Assembly: GCA_024516155.1 (NCBI GenBank)
Contig: JAJJXM010000005.1
Location: 868,001 to 932,000, forward strand
Length of the DNA stretch: 64,000 bases
From: Pyronema omphalodes
Lineage: Eukaryota > Ascomycota > Pezizomycetes > Pezizales > Pyronemataceae
Direction of reading: 5' to 3'
The translations under genes and the position numbers were made by a program. Numbering within the stretch: the stretch's first letter is position 1; each line of letters opens with the position of its first letter. Under the pieces are notes generated by a model. The model was not told the DNA's origin and searched no databases. It saw only the letters and a program-made list of their open reading frames with translations. Positions 11,366 to 24,300 of the stretch are shown here, in pieces.

Positions 11366-12482
11366 GGGTGAGAGGTGAGCTTAGACGAGCGAGATCTAGA
11401 TGAGCTGGTTTCGAAGGTGATGGTACGGTGATGGATGGTCTCAATGAGATGGGGGGTTATCGCAATGGGGATACGTGGCCGGAATCTATACAGAAAGGAA
11501 TTGTGTGCCAGGTTTCGGTTGGTTCTCTTCACCAACAAGACCTGCGACGCGTCGAACGTGGTGGTTGATAGCTGATCAAAGGTGACGAGCGGGGCGAGCC
11601 GTGAATTGTGAACTGCATCGACCTAGCATCAGCCCTATTTCGCTCCGCTTCGACGAGAACCCCACGAAATCGGTAAAATGGGTTAAACCCAATGGAGGAG
11701 ACCCTACCTCTTTAGTGCCACTCTCAATGTGGTCGCGACCTCAGCAGAGCTTGAGATGGATGGTTCTGCCGTCAAAAAAAAAGTTGATGGAAAAAAAAGT
11801 GGACAAGATTTACAGTAAAAAAATAGCTGCAGCGGATGTAAATGGCGGTAGAGATGAGGAAGGCGTGTGCGTAGTGGGCTGTGGTGTGCGTGGGGATGGG
11901 GAAATAGGAAGGATGACGAGGGCGGTGGGTGTTTTGTGGGGAAGTGAGATGGGCAACGTTTCGAAGTTGGTCAGCGAGAGAGCGGGAGCGGGAGGGATTG
12001 GTCTGGTTTGGGATGGGGTTGTTGGGGGGGGGGGGGTGGTGGAGGGGAGGGAAGGAGAGAGGGAGGGTGGGGTGGTCGACGCCGTAGCTAGCGGTTTCTA
12101 GCTGATACTGTTTGTTAAACAGTTAGAGGATGACTGTCTTACAGTAGTATATCTTGCTCTTTTTTTTTTCTTCTTCTTCTTGTCGTTGATGACCCTTTCA
12201 ATGTTGTTATGCCTCTAATTGTGCTGATTCCTCCTCTTTTTTTATTATTTTCTGATATAATGCTGTTCCTAAGCTCAAATGGGCCTGGCTGTGTGTGGGA
12301 AACTATGATGAACAGCTCTTTTTTTCGTTGAACGGAAGTGGTGGATGTGAAAGATGAAGCTTGCACTTTCTTTCTTTCCTGCTTGCACTCGTCTCGTACT
12401 CGCTGCTCTGGTGCTGCGGCTGCTTCGGGGGACGATCCTTCTTGCTCGCTCGCTTCGCCCAGTGGTTGCTTTCTCGGTTGTT
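11366..12482. other. 5' flank of the PUF gene; no gene seen
   Basis: Contains A-runs, a 13-G tract (12024-12036), a G-rich segment at about 11985-12080 and a T-run with TTC repeats (12161-12180). The plus-strand frame at 11601-12101 is Gly/Val/Arg-rich because of the G-rich DNA, has no domain, and lies where the PUF promoter and 5' UTR should be. Confidence 0.5.
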
Positions 12483-12642
12483 GAGGCGTAAATATGCACT
12501 ACGATTGGTGAATTCTTCGAGAGAGGCGTAAATACGCACTGCAATTGACGAATTCTTCGACGGAGGCGTAGATACGCACTACAATTGACGAATTCTTCAA
12601 GAGAGGCGTAAACCCGCACCACAATTGGCGAATTCCTCAATG
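12483..12642. repeat. 40-bp minisatellite, 4 copies
   Basis: Four head-to-tail 40-bp units start at 12483, 12523, 12563 and 12603, each beginning GAGGCGTA and containing AATTC(T/C)TC. They differ by several substitutions, so the array is not brand new. Because 40 is not a multiple of 3, the array cycles through all frames and the minus-strand open frames across it are by-products. Confidence 0.92.
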
Positions 12643-12871
12643 TAAGGACCGTCTATCGAGTGTCCCCAGCTTCCACCAACTCTACTGGCAACGAATGTAA
12701 AGTCAGGCTAGCAATCGTCGCTTCGGCTGCCAAATCCTTCCCGTCTGTTAGCACCAAATAGTACCTAGCCTAACCTCAAACAGTTCAGTCTCCCCCAGAC
12801 TCCGTTCTCGACTTCTCTGCTAGCTGGGTCGCCGCGGGTGCAACGGGAATCGCGTCGCAATTCAACCACCA

Positions 12872-12985
12872 CCACCACGTCCGTACTCACGAGAAGCGAA
12901 AAGCCTTCTATCCACCACGCCCGCCACGAGAATTAAGAAGCCTTCGATCCACCACGTCCGTCACAAGAAGTGAAAAGCCTTCTAT
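12872..12985. repeat. 37-40-bp minisatellite, 3 copies
   Basis: Units at 12872-12911, 12912-12948 and 12949-12985 each begin CCACCACG and end in AAGCCTTC(T/G)AT, with a fourth partial start at 12986. This is a second tandem array, different from the one 230 bp upstream. Confidence 0.85.
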
Positions 12986-12999
12986 CCACCACCGTCATG

Positions 13000-15900
13000 C
13001 GTTAGTCACTTCACTTCCTCTAAGATGGTGGGCACGGCAAAGACTGCGAAAAAAGAAAAAAAAAAACAATTGCAAGTGGGTTGCCTGGGGGTAACCATAC
13101 TACAGTCGAAGTGGTGCTCCGTAGATGGCCTTTCTATGTAGAGCCACTCTAGTCTCTGAAATACCTAAAAAAAAAAAATCGACGGAAAGGTTTTATCGTG
13201 GTCTTAAACTAGACCTATGGCCTTGATGCAAGGGATGCGGCAAAGTGTGCGGTTGAGTTCCACACTCCTGGAAGCAGCCGGGAAATCTCTACAATGCGAC
13301 GATGCAGATAAAGTTTCGTTTGTGCTTTTTCTAAAAAGGTTCGCTTCGAAATAATCAGCCAGAAAAGGCCGTATGTGTGTGTGTGTCCGTTCTAGCTATG
13401 TAGCTAGACTGTGTGGGTGTGTGGCCGGTAGATAAGTGGTATGTTACGGCGGAGAATGGGCGTAGAGGGACATGAAAACTTATACACCATTGTAAATTAG
13501 CTGCAAACGGCATTCTGCTCTCATCAGACGAGCCTAGCGAAGTGCGGCGAACTGGGCAAAGAATTACGGAAATATCGATCGTGAAGCTAGCAGATTCCGG
13601 CTTCTTTCAGTGTACATATGCGTACAGTATCCGCAAAACTCAAAATTCAGGCCAGATCTAGAAGTAATGTATACAATCGTACCAAGGCAGTATACTCTTG
13701 GTACTCTGACAGGTATCCAGAACCTGTCTCTCTTCATCTATAAATCTTTCAAATCATTAGTCGAGGTGATTCTTACGAGATTATGATTTCGAACACAGCC
13801 AACACTGTCCTGTATGAGCGCCAGACCACCACAGCTAGGCATCCATGTTACATCGTGTTCTCAAATACCCCTTCAACAGGGCGTACAGGAGTTTCAGCCT
13901 TGTTTTATAATCAAAGAACAAAGCTTCTCCCCCAAGCCACGGATTCAGAAACTGTGGCTTTTTGACCCTCACGTGGTCAATTGCTCCTGGGTCTCAGATG
14001 CCATGACTTGTTCCAATCTGTTTGACTTAAAAACAAAGCACCTGGTATCTAACAATAATCAGCATTAACTGTATTCATTACGTCGAATCCATGACATTTC
14101 ACGGCTATTTGAGTATGCATGTTGATTCATCAATGAGGCGTCACATTGCCGTACCTTTAACAGGGGTTGCAACAAGTTGCAGCTCACTACATACACCATG
14201 TCCCTTAGTACCGTTACACCCGCAATACAGGTTATTTTCCGTCGATTATCGGGGTGATACAAGTGCAGGGGCTTGTCTTGAAGACTGCCGACAAGGCGGC
14301 AGCCGCGCACACAGACAGTTCGGCATTCAAAATTGTCCGTCGGCTTCTCACTTTTCTTCCTTGTTATCTTCGGGATCTGTCGGACTTCGACGCTGGCATG
14401 TTCATCAGGACACCAGGTTCCGGTACTCCAGAAACAATGGTACGCGTTCTTGCAGTGCCTAAGGTGTAACAAGTATAAGTAAATCGTTCATTCAGGTGTT
14501 CTATTCGGAGTGCATAAACATTCCCGGTCTGGACATACCTGGGAGGCCCGAGCAGTAAAAGCGAGATTGATCTTACGAGAGCTAGTCCCCTGCGGAATTT
14601 CAGCTATATAACATTATTAGAAGTGACTCAAAAGAGGATTAACTCTGGCATTTCCCGTCACCGGAAGACTGAAGAAAAAGATCACTAACCTTTCAGTTAT
14701 GGGTGAAGCCCACAAAACTTGGTACACAAACGAAGGTTGCCCAAGAATTTGCTGAATACTCTATTCGCCATGGCAAACTCATTAGCTAATTCGAAGTTTT
14801 GAAACCCTTACTATGATCAGTTGCTGTATGCATAGCATCGGGTGCATGGATTTAAAATAGTAGCTGATTCTTGCTATATGTATGTGTGCAGTACTCAAAG
14901 CTGATGGGTGCGTCGAAGTTTGCAGTTGTTGAGGCAGTTAGCCTTTTCAGTTAAACAATACTCAGTGACTTGCAAACCCCATCAATATCGTTGGGATTAA
15001 GGTGCGGTTTTCCGGGACTCTCAAAAAGCGGAGAAAAAGGTGAAGGAATTAAGATGGAAGGTGGAGGGAAAATATTTTACTTGAAGGTCTGCCAATCAAC
15101 ACCGGCGACGAGTGCTCTAGGTCGGTTAGATGAATCATGAGGCCAGCCTTACCGTGCTGTAACCCGCTTCTGGCTTGGCACAGAGGCCCAAATTATTGTA
15201 CACAGCAATTTTATAAACTTAGTCATCTCAACTTCCACCAACCTCCATTCTTCTGTGAACCCGGTCAACAACATCTGGCGAAAACCTAAGTGATCATTGA
15301 CAGCGATCATCCGCGTAATGTCGGACCAGTTCATCTCGTTTACTTGAGTCAGTCAAGTCTACGGCACGGCTTTCTAGACAGCCAATCTGCTGTTCCACAC
15401 GATACACTTTTGAGCCAAGCGTTATAATTCAGACCTGTCTCGCAGAAGGCAACTGACCACATAAGGCTGATTCAATGAATGGGCCAATAGCTGAAACGTT
15501 ACGTTTGCTACCACACGCCTTTTCCATAGTTCTGCTATTGACAGGTCAACCCATTTTTCTCAGAGTTAACTTTCAGCATCCCCCCCCCCCCCCCAATTCA
15601 ACTTTACAGAATGACGCTCGGCAGAATTGTAACTTCGAGTATGTATCAAATTTTTTGATCAGCGGGTCCCCGGAACTGCGAGCCGTACTATACCGTTGCA
15701 GTTAAGGCTAACGAAAAACCGAGAAGCTCCGAACCAATAGATTCCGTTTTATTGGGACCCTTCAGCGAGATCTGTGGCCGATGAACGAGTAGCTGAATGA
15801 TGCGCGACTTGATGCCAGTAATGCTCGGATTCAAATTGGTATCCAAACTGGGCTGAACTACCGGGATGTATCGGTAGATACTAAAGTTGCAGATTACCAT

Positions 15901-18900
15901 GATGAACTGCAGAAAGAATGAGGTCTAATCAGTATTAGGCACTGGAATCTCTATCTTTCTATGTATTATAGCGAATGTTAAATGCTATTAATTTATTCCA
16001 AGTTAAACTATTCGAGAATGCTTCAACCCTATGAAAACCCGAGCTAACTTGCACAAATTACTGTTGCTAGCCGATGAATGTTTGTGTTTATTGCCATGCT
16101 GTAGAGGATTATTACTACGAGTTTTCAATTACTTGAGACAGTTATCCCAGTTTTTCCTTCAAAGTATACGACTAGGTACAAAGCTGGTGTGATATGAGGG
16201 TATGATGATTGTTAAGTATCTATATTTGTGAACCTAGATCCATACAATTCCAGTCATGGTGTACGAAGTTAGACTATATAACTTCACTTCAGGCTCTATG
16301 GACCTATTTCTGGGTTACTAGAGCAATTCTACTCATCGTTTTCACTGTAGATTAGGGTATATTTTTACTGGCTGATGCTGCCTGCCACACTCCCATGACC
16401 TGAGGTGCAGAATGACAGCTGCAGCAAGTATGTTAGGTGGGTAGCACTGTGTGGTTTGTACTGCCACATCTCATCGATCAGCAACTACCGGCACTGGGGT
16501 ATTGATAGATTGGAGAAATACATGCTCGGCACAGCTCGCTGATTTAAGGCCGGCGAGATTTTCATTGCATCATATGTCACTCGGACTACTTGGGAGGCCG
16601 GCAGTGCCATCCTGCGATTTCCCGTGCACGTGGGCTGTCTTAATGTTCTCATGATATGCGCCAATATCCAAATCTCTTTACGCAAGATCTATCTGGACAC
16701 GATGAAATCAATCCTCGTACTCGTGCCTAAAGATGGTGGCGCTAGCCACCATCGTTAAGCACGAGTATCAAGAAATATCATCTAAATCACCTCGCCAGCT
16801 AATAGCACTCGTAACACCTCAAATAGAGCGTCTCGATCTATCCAAATGGCTGACGTCGGTGACGCAACTCGGAAATCCGCATCATTCATGATACATATTC
16901 CAACACGTGGCATCAATGCCGAAGCAATAAAACGGCATGTCTTTTCATGATATAGTTGGTCATTTTACCTGCTCGGACAATACAAAGCTGCCCATCATGG
17001 GGAGCTAGCAAACGGAGTGCCTTGGTTTGTTACCTTGTCCGGCGGTAATGGAAGTGCACTATCAACGGGGGATGAACGGGTATTTATCAGGTACCCTTCG
17101 TTAAGCATATCTATTGGAGCAAGTCCGAAGGCGTCAATGCAGCACCTAGCCGTTGGTAAAGCCCAGCAGCGTTGTTAGGCTCGAGAGCCTACTCCCCGAA
17201 GAAACGACGATAAAGCAGACGGAATAGTGCGTTGATTTCGAGTCAATCCTTGCCTGGAGGATTCATATCAAGTGCACCAACTTGTGACTGAGTCAAACAT
17301 CCTTCACCCACCAACTGCACCGCCCACTCTTCCCAATCATAAATACCTCATCTACCCGTTGACCCCGCTCGATTTCTTCATCTGATGGGTGGGAAAATCC
17401 AAGGGGTCATTGCGCTTCAGCACAATTCGGCAGATCCCTGACCCCAAACCCCAGCCGTAGCGCTCACAATGGGATTCATTGGTAAAGATGGTAAGGTCTG
17501 TAGATCCTAGTGCTTTCCGGAGGGTAGAAGAATGCTGCTGAAAACTCTTTCTGAGATGCTGTGCATATCTGAAGAGGAATGCCTAGCTTCGTCGCGGTTC
17601 AGGGGGGATGTTACTCAAGATTCCGCTTTCTGAGCCGTGGTATCCGCCAAGTATAAGACTCGAGATGGAATTATTAATTGGGCTTTATACAGGCTGGGAG
17701 CAGATAAATAATATTAGCAAACATTAAAAGAAATAGGGGTATCGTGTTACAAAATCCTTGGTGACCGTGTAACATGTCTTTCAGAGCGGGGTTTGTGGTG
17801 TGGCAGGATTGCACGACTGATGAATATGATAACCCTCTAACCGCTGCTTGTAGAGGTTGGTTTGAAATGCATGAAACGCCTCGATAGTTATCAAGATTAG
17901 ATACACAAGTTAATGAAAGGTACGGATTTTAAAATCACTGTATCTGCACACCCTTAAAACTGTAGTTTGGATGTAGGGTAATGCTCGGGTGATGTTTCGT
18001 GATCCAACAAAAAAGTTTCCGATTGAATCTTTTACCCACGTGTGATATTTCGTGTCATATGTATTGATGTCACATGATGCATGCTTGCGATGGTCTGATA
18101 ACTGAATAACATCTTTGCCATTTTTCAGCCCTTCTTACGTGCAGTTGCATGACTAGCACGCATTGATTGCTGTGATAATATTCCATCAAACCTATGGAAC
18201 CTCATCATAATCAGTTAGGCGACAATACATACAAGGGTTACCAAAAAGCCATCAGGATATTCACGGATAACCATTATTCATTTCATGTTATACGCTCAAA
18301 CGGACCGTTCTATAGCGTTTAAACATTAAGAGTCCTCCGCTATATCACGAGTGACATTTCGGAAGAATGCCTTGGAACTTTAAATGGTGCAATCAGACCT
18401 AGTTTTCACTGCTGCACAGAACTTGGTGGGATATCTTATAGATAATAGACACCATTTTTACATTCCCGTGTAGCTTTTACTCAGTATGTACCTCGCGTAC
18501 GGTACAGCTATTCATCAGATTCACTGCGTGATACAACTTTGTTAATATTCACTTCTCTAAGCCCGGGCCCATCCCGAAGGGTCCGATAATGATCCTGGCT
18601 TAATAGAAATATTGTCAGGCAATATCTGTTGATTATCAGGTTACATGCATCGAATACCCCATCTGTTCGTAGAGTGGTGTGGTCTTCGGTTGGTGCGCTG
18701 GGTACGGTAACCACCATCGGATTGCAAGAGCCAGGGTTGACGATAGTCCCAGTTAGTTTAGATATTGATGTATCGATTTTAATATAGTAAATTCTTTTAT
18801 GTAATTTCATCCTCAGTTTGTTTTTTAGTTTGATTAATGATCAATTTTGGTGCTTGAAGTGTGCATGCTTGATCAGGTCTGTAAAGGTTTCACGCCAAGC

Positions 18901-20864
18901 GCAAGTTTAGCTGCAGAAGTGGTAATAAGCACTGCCGGGTTACAATTGTGAATTTTTTTTTCATGGAAATTTGTTTTGGTTCCAATATGTACATAACATA
19001 CAAATTAACCATGTGGTGTTGTGGTATCACATTTCATACTTAACAGACCTAATACTGACCGTTGATGACAGAAACGACCCTGGATTTTCTCGGATAAGAT
19101 CACCAGTTCAAACCAACGTAGACAGATTATTCGGCGGACTTGTTTTGTAATTGTATATTTCATGGGCGGATGACGTAAAGTTGACGGAATACGGTTCTCT
19201 CATCACGGATCCATAGTGACTCACTCGGATATCTCACGGTGACTGTGAACAGTGTGAACTTCATCACTCTAGGAAGTGCTTCCACCGGATATATTCTACT
19301 TTAGGCGAGCAATATGCCCTGTCAATGGTTTTTCATATGATGATAGCCATATGACATGCAAATCCGGCATAAAGTGTTTAGTTCTTGGCCTCCGCCACCT
19401 ATCTACACTCAAGATCACTCGTGTTGGTCTGTTCCCACCAGTTCCATAACCTGTTACGTTTCATCTGTAGAAGAGTGCCTGTTGAGCTGTGCTCTGTGCT
19501 GTGACTGCTTGTGGAGGTGGATGTTGCCTTAGCGCACATCTCCTCATCTTTGCTCGTTATCCAATGTCACTCACTAAGATTTCCATCTCCATCTTTCTGT
19601 CTCTCTTTGTCCTCCCAAGTGCCAGCTCATCCTACGTCTGACCATGAGCACTTTCACATCCTCACTCCATCACTTGCATATATTCACTTGCTATATTTAA
19701 GTCTTAACAGATTCCCAACATGTAAATAATAGCTCATGGTATTTGTTCTCGAAACTCGTGAGACTTGTCAATTAATCATAACGAATGGTGGAGTACCTCT
19801 CGTCGATCTATATCACCGGACTGAAGAGCCTATTTCACCACGAAAACAAAAATCTACAGAAAGTAAATAGGGCGCTCGGATCTATAGCAAGGCACCAATT
19901 CCCTTGTCTATCCAGATTTTCTATTGCTGCCGCAGCGGCGAATTTGGGGTTGTTTTATCCACCCGAATAGAGCGACGGAAAGTCCTTCATTAGATTTTGA
20001 TGGAAGGCGAAGTTAAGAGAGAAGGGCGCTCAAGAAGACGAAAACAAAAGTAGAAGATAAAGGGGGTGGGAGCTTGAATAAGAAATTATTTCAAAATGTG
20101 CTCATGCAGATGCTTGCTGCACCGTGTATAGGATTTAGAGGATCAAGGATAACACCCAAAGATTACGTACATGGCGAATGTAAAGATGAAGGCTAATGAG
20201 ATATAATATTGGTTGTCTGTGTTATCTTCCCTAAACTAGCACTTTGAAAAGTGTGGATACGGGTTTCGGGCTCGTTTTTGGAATCATAATTCTAGACCTT
20301 CAAATTTTGCGTTGCATACTATTCTAGAACGTAATGTTTTCCTTTTGTTAATTTTACATTATCAACACGATCATGTCATAGACATTGCCATTTAGCCCAC
20401 AGAATCTCCCATACTGTATACATCGCGTGACCTATCATGATGTGGCGCAGTCACTTTACCACCGCAACATTAGGTATGCCTGAACTCTAACATCCAAGTC
20501 TGAGTGGGTTATTATTCGTGCAAGGTAATAGTTGTATCTAAAATCATAAATTTTAATAGCTACTAATGAAAGGCTATAGAAGCTAGATATTCCTTAGCTT
20601 CAACGAGACCTGGTATTAATTATTTAAAGTTAGCTCGTATTATTTCTAGATCCATTCAAATCATGCGCATTTACAGGTAATAGAAACCAACTTGTGAAGC
20701 AGTGAATACAGGGCAATATTGGTAAATATTTCGCATCCGAGCCTACTTACCTGTTCTACCAGTCACAGACATCTAATGGTTGTTTAATTACATGTATTTA
20801 TACATGATTTCTGAAATTTATTTTTCATTTTTTTTAAATCATGATGACTGGTTTGATCACGAGG
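13000..20864. other. Long gene-poor stretch
   Basis: Nearly 8 kb with no frame I can defend. Frames are short, have no domain and are not joined by credible introns. Items seen: a TG repeat near 13375-13385, fifteen C at 15580-15594, a two-part hairpin at 16718-16767, and a short ATG frame at about 17469 (MGFIGKDG) ending on a GTAAG donor-like sequence with no acceptable continuation, possibly a gene relic. The general look is of old, mutated repeat DNA, but I cannot measure RIP indices by eye. Confidence 0.5.
16718..16767. repeat. Two-part 50-nt inverted repeat
   Basis: An outer 9-bp stem (TACTCGTGC with GCACGAGTA), a 5-nt internal bulge on each side, and an inner 9-bp stem (GATGGTGGC with GCCACCATC) around a GCTA loop. 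The shape is that of a short hairpin precursor or the fused ends of a deleted inverted-repeat element. It stands alone, with no gene nearby. Confidence 0.75.
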
Positions 20865-21360
20865 TCGGGGATCCCCATAGTCCGTTCAAGACGGCGGCTG
20901 GACCGGACCGCATCCGTGGTTCCATTTGGTCCTCAGTTAAGAGACCGCGGCAGTGCAATCCAATCTAGTAACAGTAGGACGGTCAAGTTGCTTAGTAAGC
21001 TCCGGGTGTGCATAATATGTATAATACCAATGTTCATGGGGCGATCCGAAATTATGAAACGTGGGATAGACCGAGGGGAAAGTGAAGCATGGGGACAGGG
21101 GTCTCGCTGTGTTATTTCTATATCCGTCATTTGGCAATAAATCGGTGAAATTTAGTTACCATTGCCGATATAGTAATTCAAAATGTCCGCGCTGAGAGCT
21201 AAGGACTGCGGTCGATGCCAGTCACTGGCGAGTGACTACGGGTGAATGGCTTCATGGTCGACTATAGTCACGACTCACCCACACGCAGTTCAATTCCTGG
21301 TATCCAAAAGACTACCAGCCCAGGTCCTGTTTTAAGACCGACGGTCCGGTCCGGTCCTAA
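20865..21360. repeat. Dispersed repeat, copy 1 (decayed transposon-like)
   Basis: A G+C-richer island in A+T-rich DNA. The segment at about 20990-21140 aligns by eye with about 32660-32800 (shared words include GTGTATAATAC/TGTATAATAC, GGGCGATCC/GGGCGATGC and GATAGA(C/T)CGA). The flanks carry GGACCGGACC-type motifs at 20908-20920 and, inverted, GGTCCGGTCC at 21342-21354, suggesting terminal inverted repeats. A 7-bp hairpin (AGTCACT/AGTGACT) lies at about 21220-21237. No transposase frame survives. Confidence 0.55.
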
Positions 21361-24300
21361 ACGGGGCTTGCCCAGATGGGCTAGGGTGAGCTCTGCACCT
21401 GGTCAACTTTGATCTTTTATATTCAATAGCATGCAAGTTAAAATCTATTGATTGACATCGGTAAACTTGTAGTATCTCGGCGGTGAAAGTAAGCTTATTT
21501 CCGGTGAATATCTGCCGGTTATTCTATTTCAACATTACTTCTACAATAGCAGTAAGAAATAAGCGTATCCGTAATTCACATCGTCCTCGTTTTATCTTCC
21601 TTATGAATGCAAATGGCTTCTGTCATGAGAATAAAGAAAACCATAAGAATACCACCATCTAACATCGGCTCCAGATGTGCATTGGCCATCGCAGTATCTC
21701 TCAAAAATAACAAATAATACAGCATACTTTGCGCTGCAACTTCTTCGGCCTTCAAATCCGTATACTCCACCCTGTGGCTCCATGGGGAGACTTCACCGTC
21801 TTGCACCAAGGTACAAACGCAACTATAGACACTTGAGCTAAAAGACTTCCGCCACAACATCCACCCCCACGACATGTGATGATTACTCTAGCCTAAGATT
21901 CCATTAATAATCATTCCATCTTACTGCATATCATAGCGTCTGTTTCATACAAATTCCGAGAAACGTGATCCGGTCACATACCTTCCAAAAGCTGATATCT
22001 GTAAAACAAAAGTAGCTAATTCCAAAAAGTAACCTTTTGGCGCTTTATACATACATGGTACGGAAAGTAAAGGCTCACAGTACAACGCCTCGATCCATCA
22101 TCCGACCGCAATGAGTATCAGTATAATCACAAGCCATTTTTCACCTTCAGCCTTCAGGCTCCATTCTTACATGGTGAAATCTTACTCATCTCAGGGCTTG
22201 GCTGCATTAAGAAACGCTCAATCGGCGATTTTCATAACGGCCCCAGCTTCAACCATCCAGCGGTGAGCCTCACTCAGAGTGAGATTCTATCGGCCGAAGC
22301 AGCGGGCTTACGCTACCGGCAGTACGACCGGCGATTGAATTCAACGCTTGTAACGGATTAATTGATCTTTTTCTAGATCATCTGTAGGAAATCGCCGGTG
22401 GAACAGGTGAAATCGGTGAATGTGAAGCTCAGATGCTCGCAATTCATCATATTGCCTCAAAATGTCGAGCTTGGGGCCGCGGCGGCGAAGAATGTAGATA
22501 ATAAGTATTCCTTTGCGCCTCGTTATTCCTCTGGGTTTATTGGCAATGAAACTGGGAATGATCAATATTAGTACATATTGGCACAAAATCTCTTTGGGGT
22601 TTTCGGGCGATGATGGGTTTACAATTGTATGTAAGTCAACATTTGAGACATCATAGGTCCCGCAAACGCCAACCACTTATACGCATTGAGAGTTGAGCAA
22701 TATCCAGGCCATCGCCGTGACGTAATATGTACGAAACATGTGAATAAGTGAACGAACGACATATGAGACAAAATATGGCTAGTCTCGACGCCTCTTTCAT
22801 CTTCAGTGGTCCAGGTATGTCAAAGTACATTCCTCAAGTCGTCAACGTAGGAGCTCAGCTACATTTTGACATTTTGACAAACCAAATGAGTTAAGTGTCA
22901 GCCACATGGCAAACAATTGACGGTAACCCGGAGTTAAGAAGTCCATCGCTTGCAATGGAGGTGTCGTCCGCTGGTTTTGTAATATTTACTTGTCAATTAG
23001 GGCTAAGATGTGTCTAAGCACTTCAATCTTACTCGTTTACTCATTTTAAGATTTGTTTTTACGTGCAATCTTTTTTCTGAATCAATGTTTACTACCGCAA
23101 ACGTCACTAACTGATGAGTATGTGACCGGGCTGCCTCGCCTTGACTATATCCTATCACATCAACTACCTGAAGCGGCATCAACTGCGGTCTCCGTCTGCC
23201 TTTTTTGCGCCTTTAGAATCAACTCATAGTCCGCTTATACATGCGTGGGTTTACACTTATCTTTTCATGTCACCCTTGTCGTTCTCCTCTTGATCTACTT
23301 CCAGCACGCTTAAGATACAGCGCTACAACCGGGTGATCGGTCATGAGCTGAAACATAATACCTCGTGGCTGTGTTTTTTTCTCCAGGCATTCATTGACTT
23401 GCATTCCTCTTATTTTAGCCACTGAATACTCTTTCATTATACTTGGATTTACTATCGCAAAAACTATGCATAGAGCGCCTATAATCTTCTTCCTACTCCA
23501 TGCTTCTTAGACTGCATCTACTGCTAAAAAAGTCATTAACTTAGGTGCTACTAATATCCAAGCCTTCAAACGGCATCTCCATCGCTTTCTATTTCACTTC
23601 GAAATTTTAATTCGTAAATCGGTTCCGCGGTTCTCTATTATTGTCATGAACTGCTGCCCATTCAAACTTTTCAGTTCTGTTCCATTGACTTACCGACTCA
23701 GTATAATAACCGATCTTTCATCAATAGCATTGACTTTAGATATGGTGCCATTCCGCCATTCATGACATCGATCCTGTGTTCCAATTCCATAGACTAGGAA
23801 TTTTTTCTTATGTAAATCGTTGGCACCATCTACAGACTGCATATATATAAACCTAATTCCTGGAGACTTGATGATGATGATGCAGATGCATATGTAGATG
23901 CAGATGCAGACCACTGCGGAATGACGTTTAATTCCGGTCTCATGCATATGATTTGACTAAGTAAGTGTCCGGCACCATCTGTATGCACCATATGTATGGC
24001 GGCCCACCACCACCATCGTCAAGTATCATACATATACAAGGATACAAATGTATGTACAAGGGTGGGTAAGTCCAGCGATCTATGGTTGTACATATCCACC
24101 AGCTATGGTACCGCTACTGCGCCCGGCTTTGGTGTCTGCAAGAAAGCTATGTATACAGCCGCAAAATACAAAGGCTAAGATAACTACATTCCATGAATTG
24201 GAGCACCGTGTAGATAGATGGATGGATATCTTTTGATGATTTATAGTTAAAAATAGCCTCTCAAATTCTCTGCATTTTTGGGGGAATTTTCTGAAGCTGT

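Noticed and set aside
12275..12640. Minus-strand frames with repeated YASLEEF-like peptides
   Set aside because: Translation of the 40-bp minisatellite and neighbouring sequence. The unit length is not a multiple of 3, so it is not a protein repeat.
21285..21310. Possible tRNA B box (AGTTCAATTCC)
   Set aside because: No A box at the right distance and no cloverleaf-capable stems. Lies in a decayed repeat.
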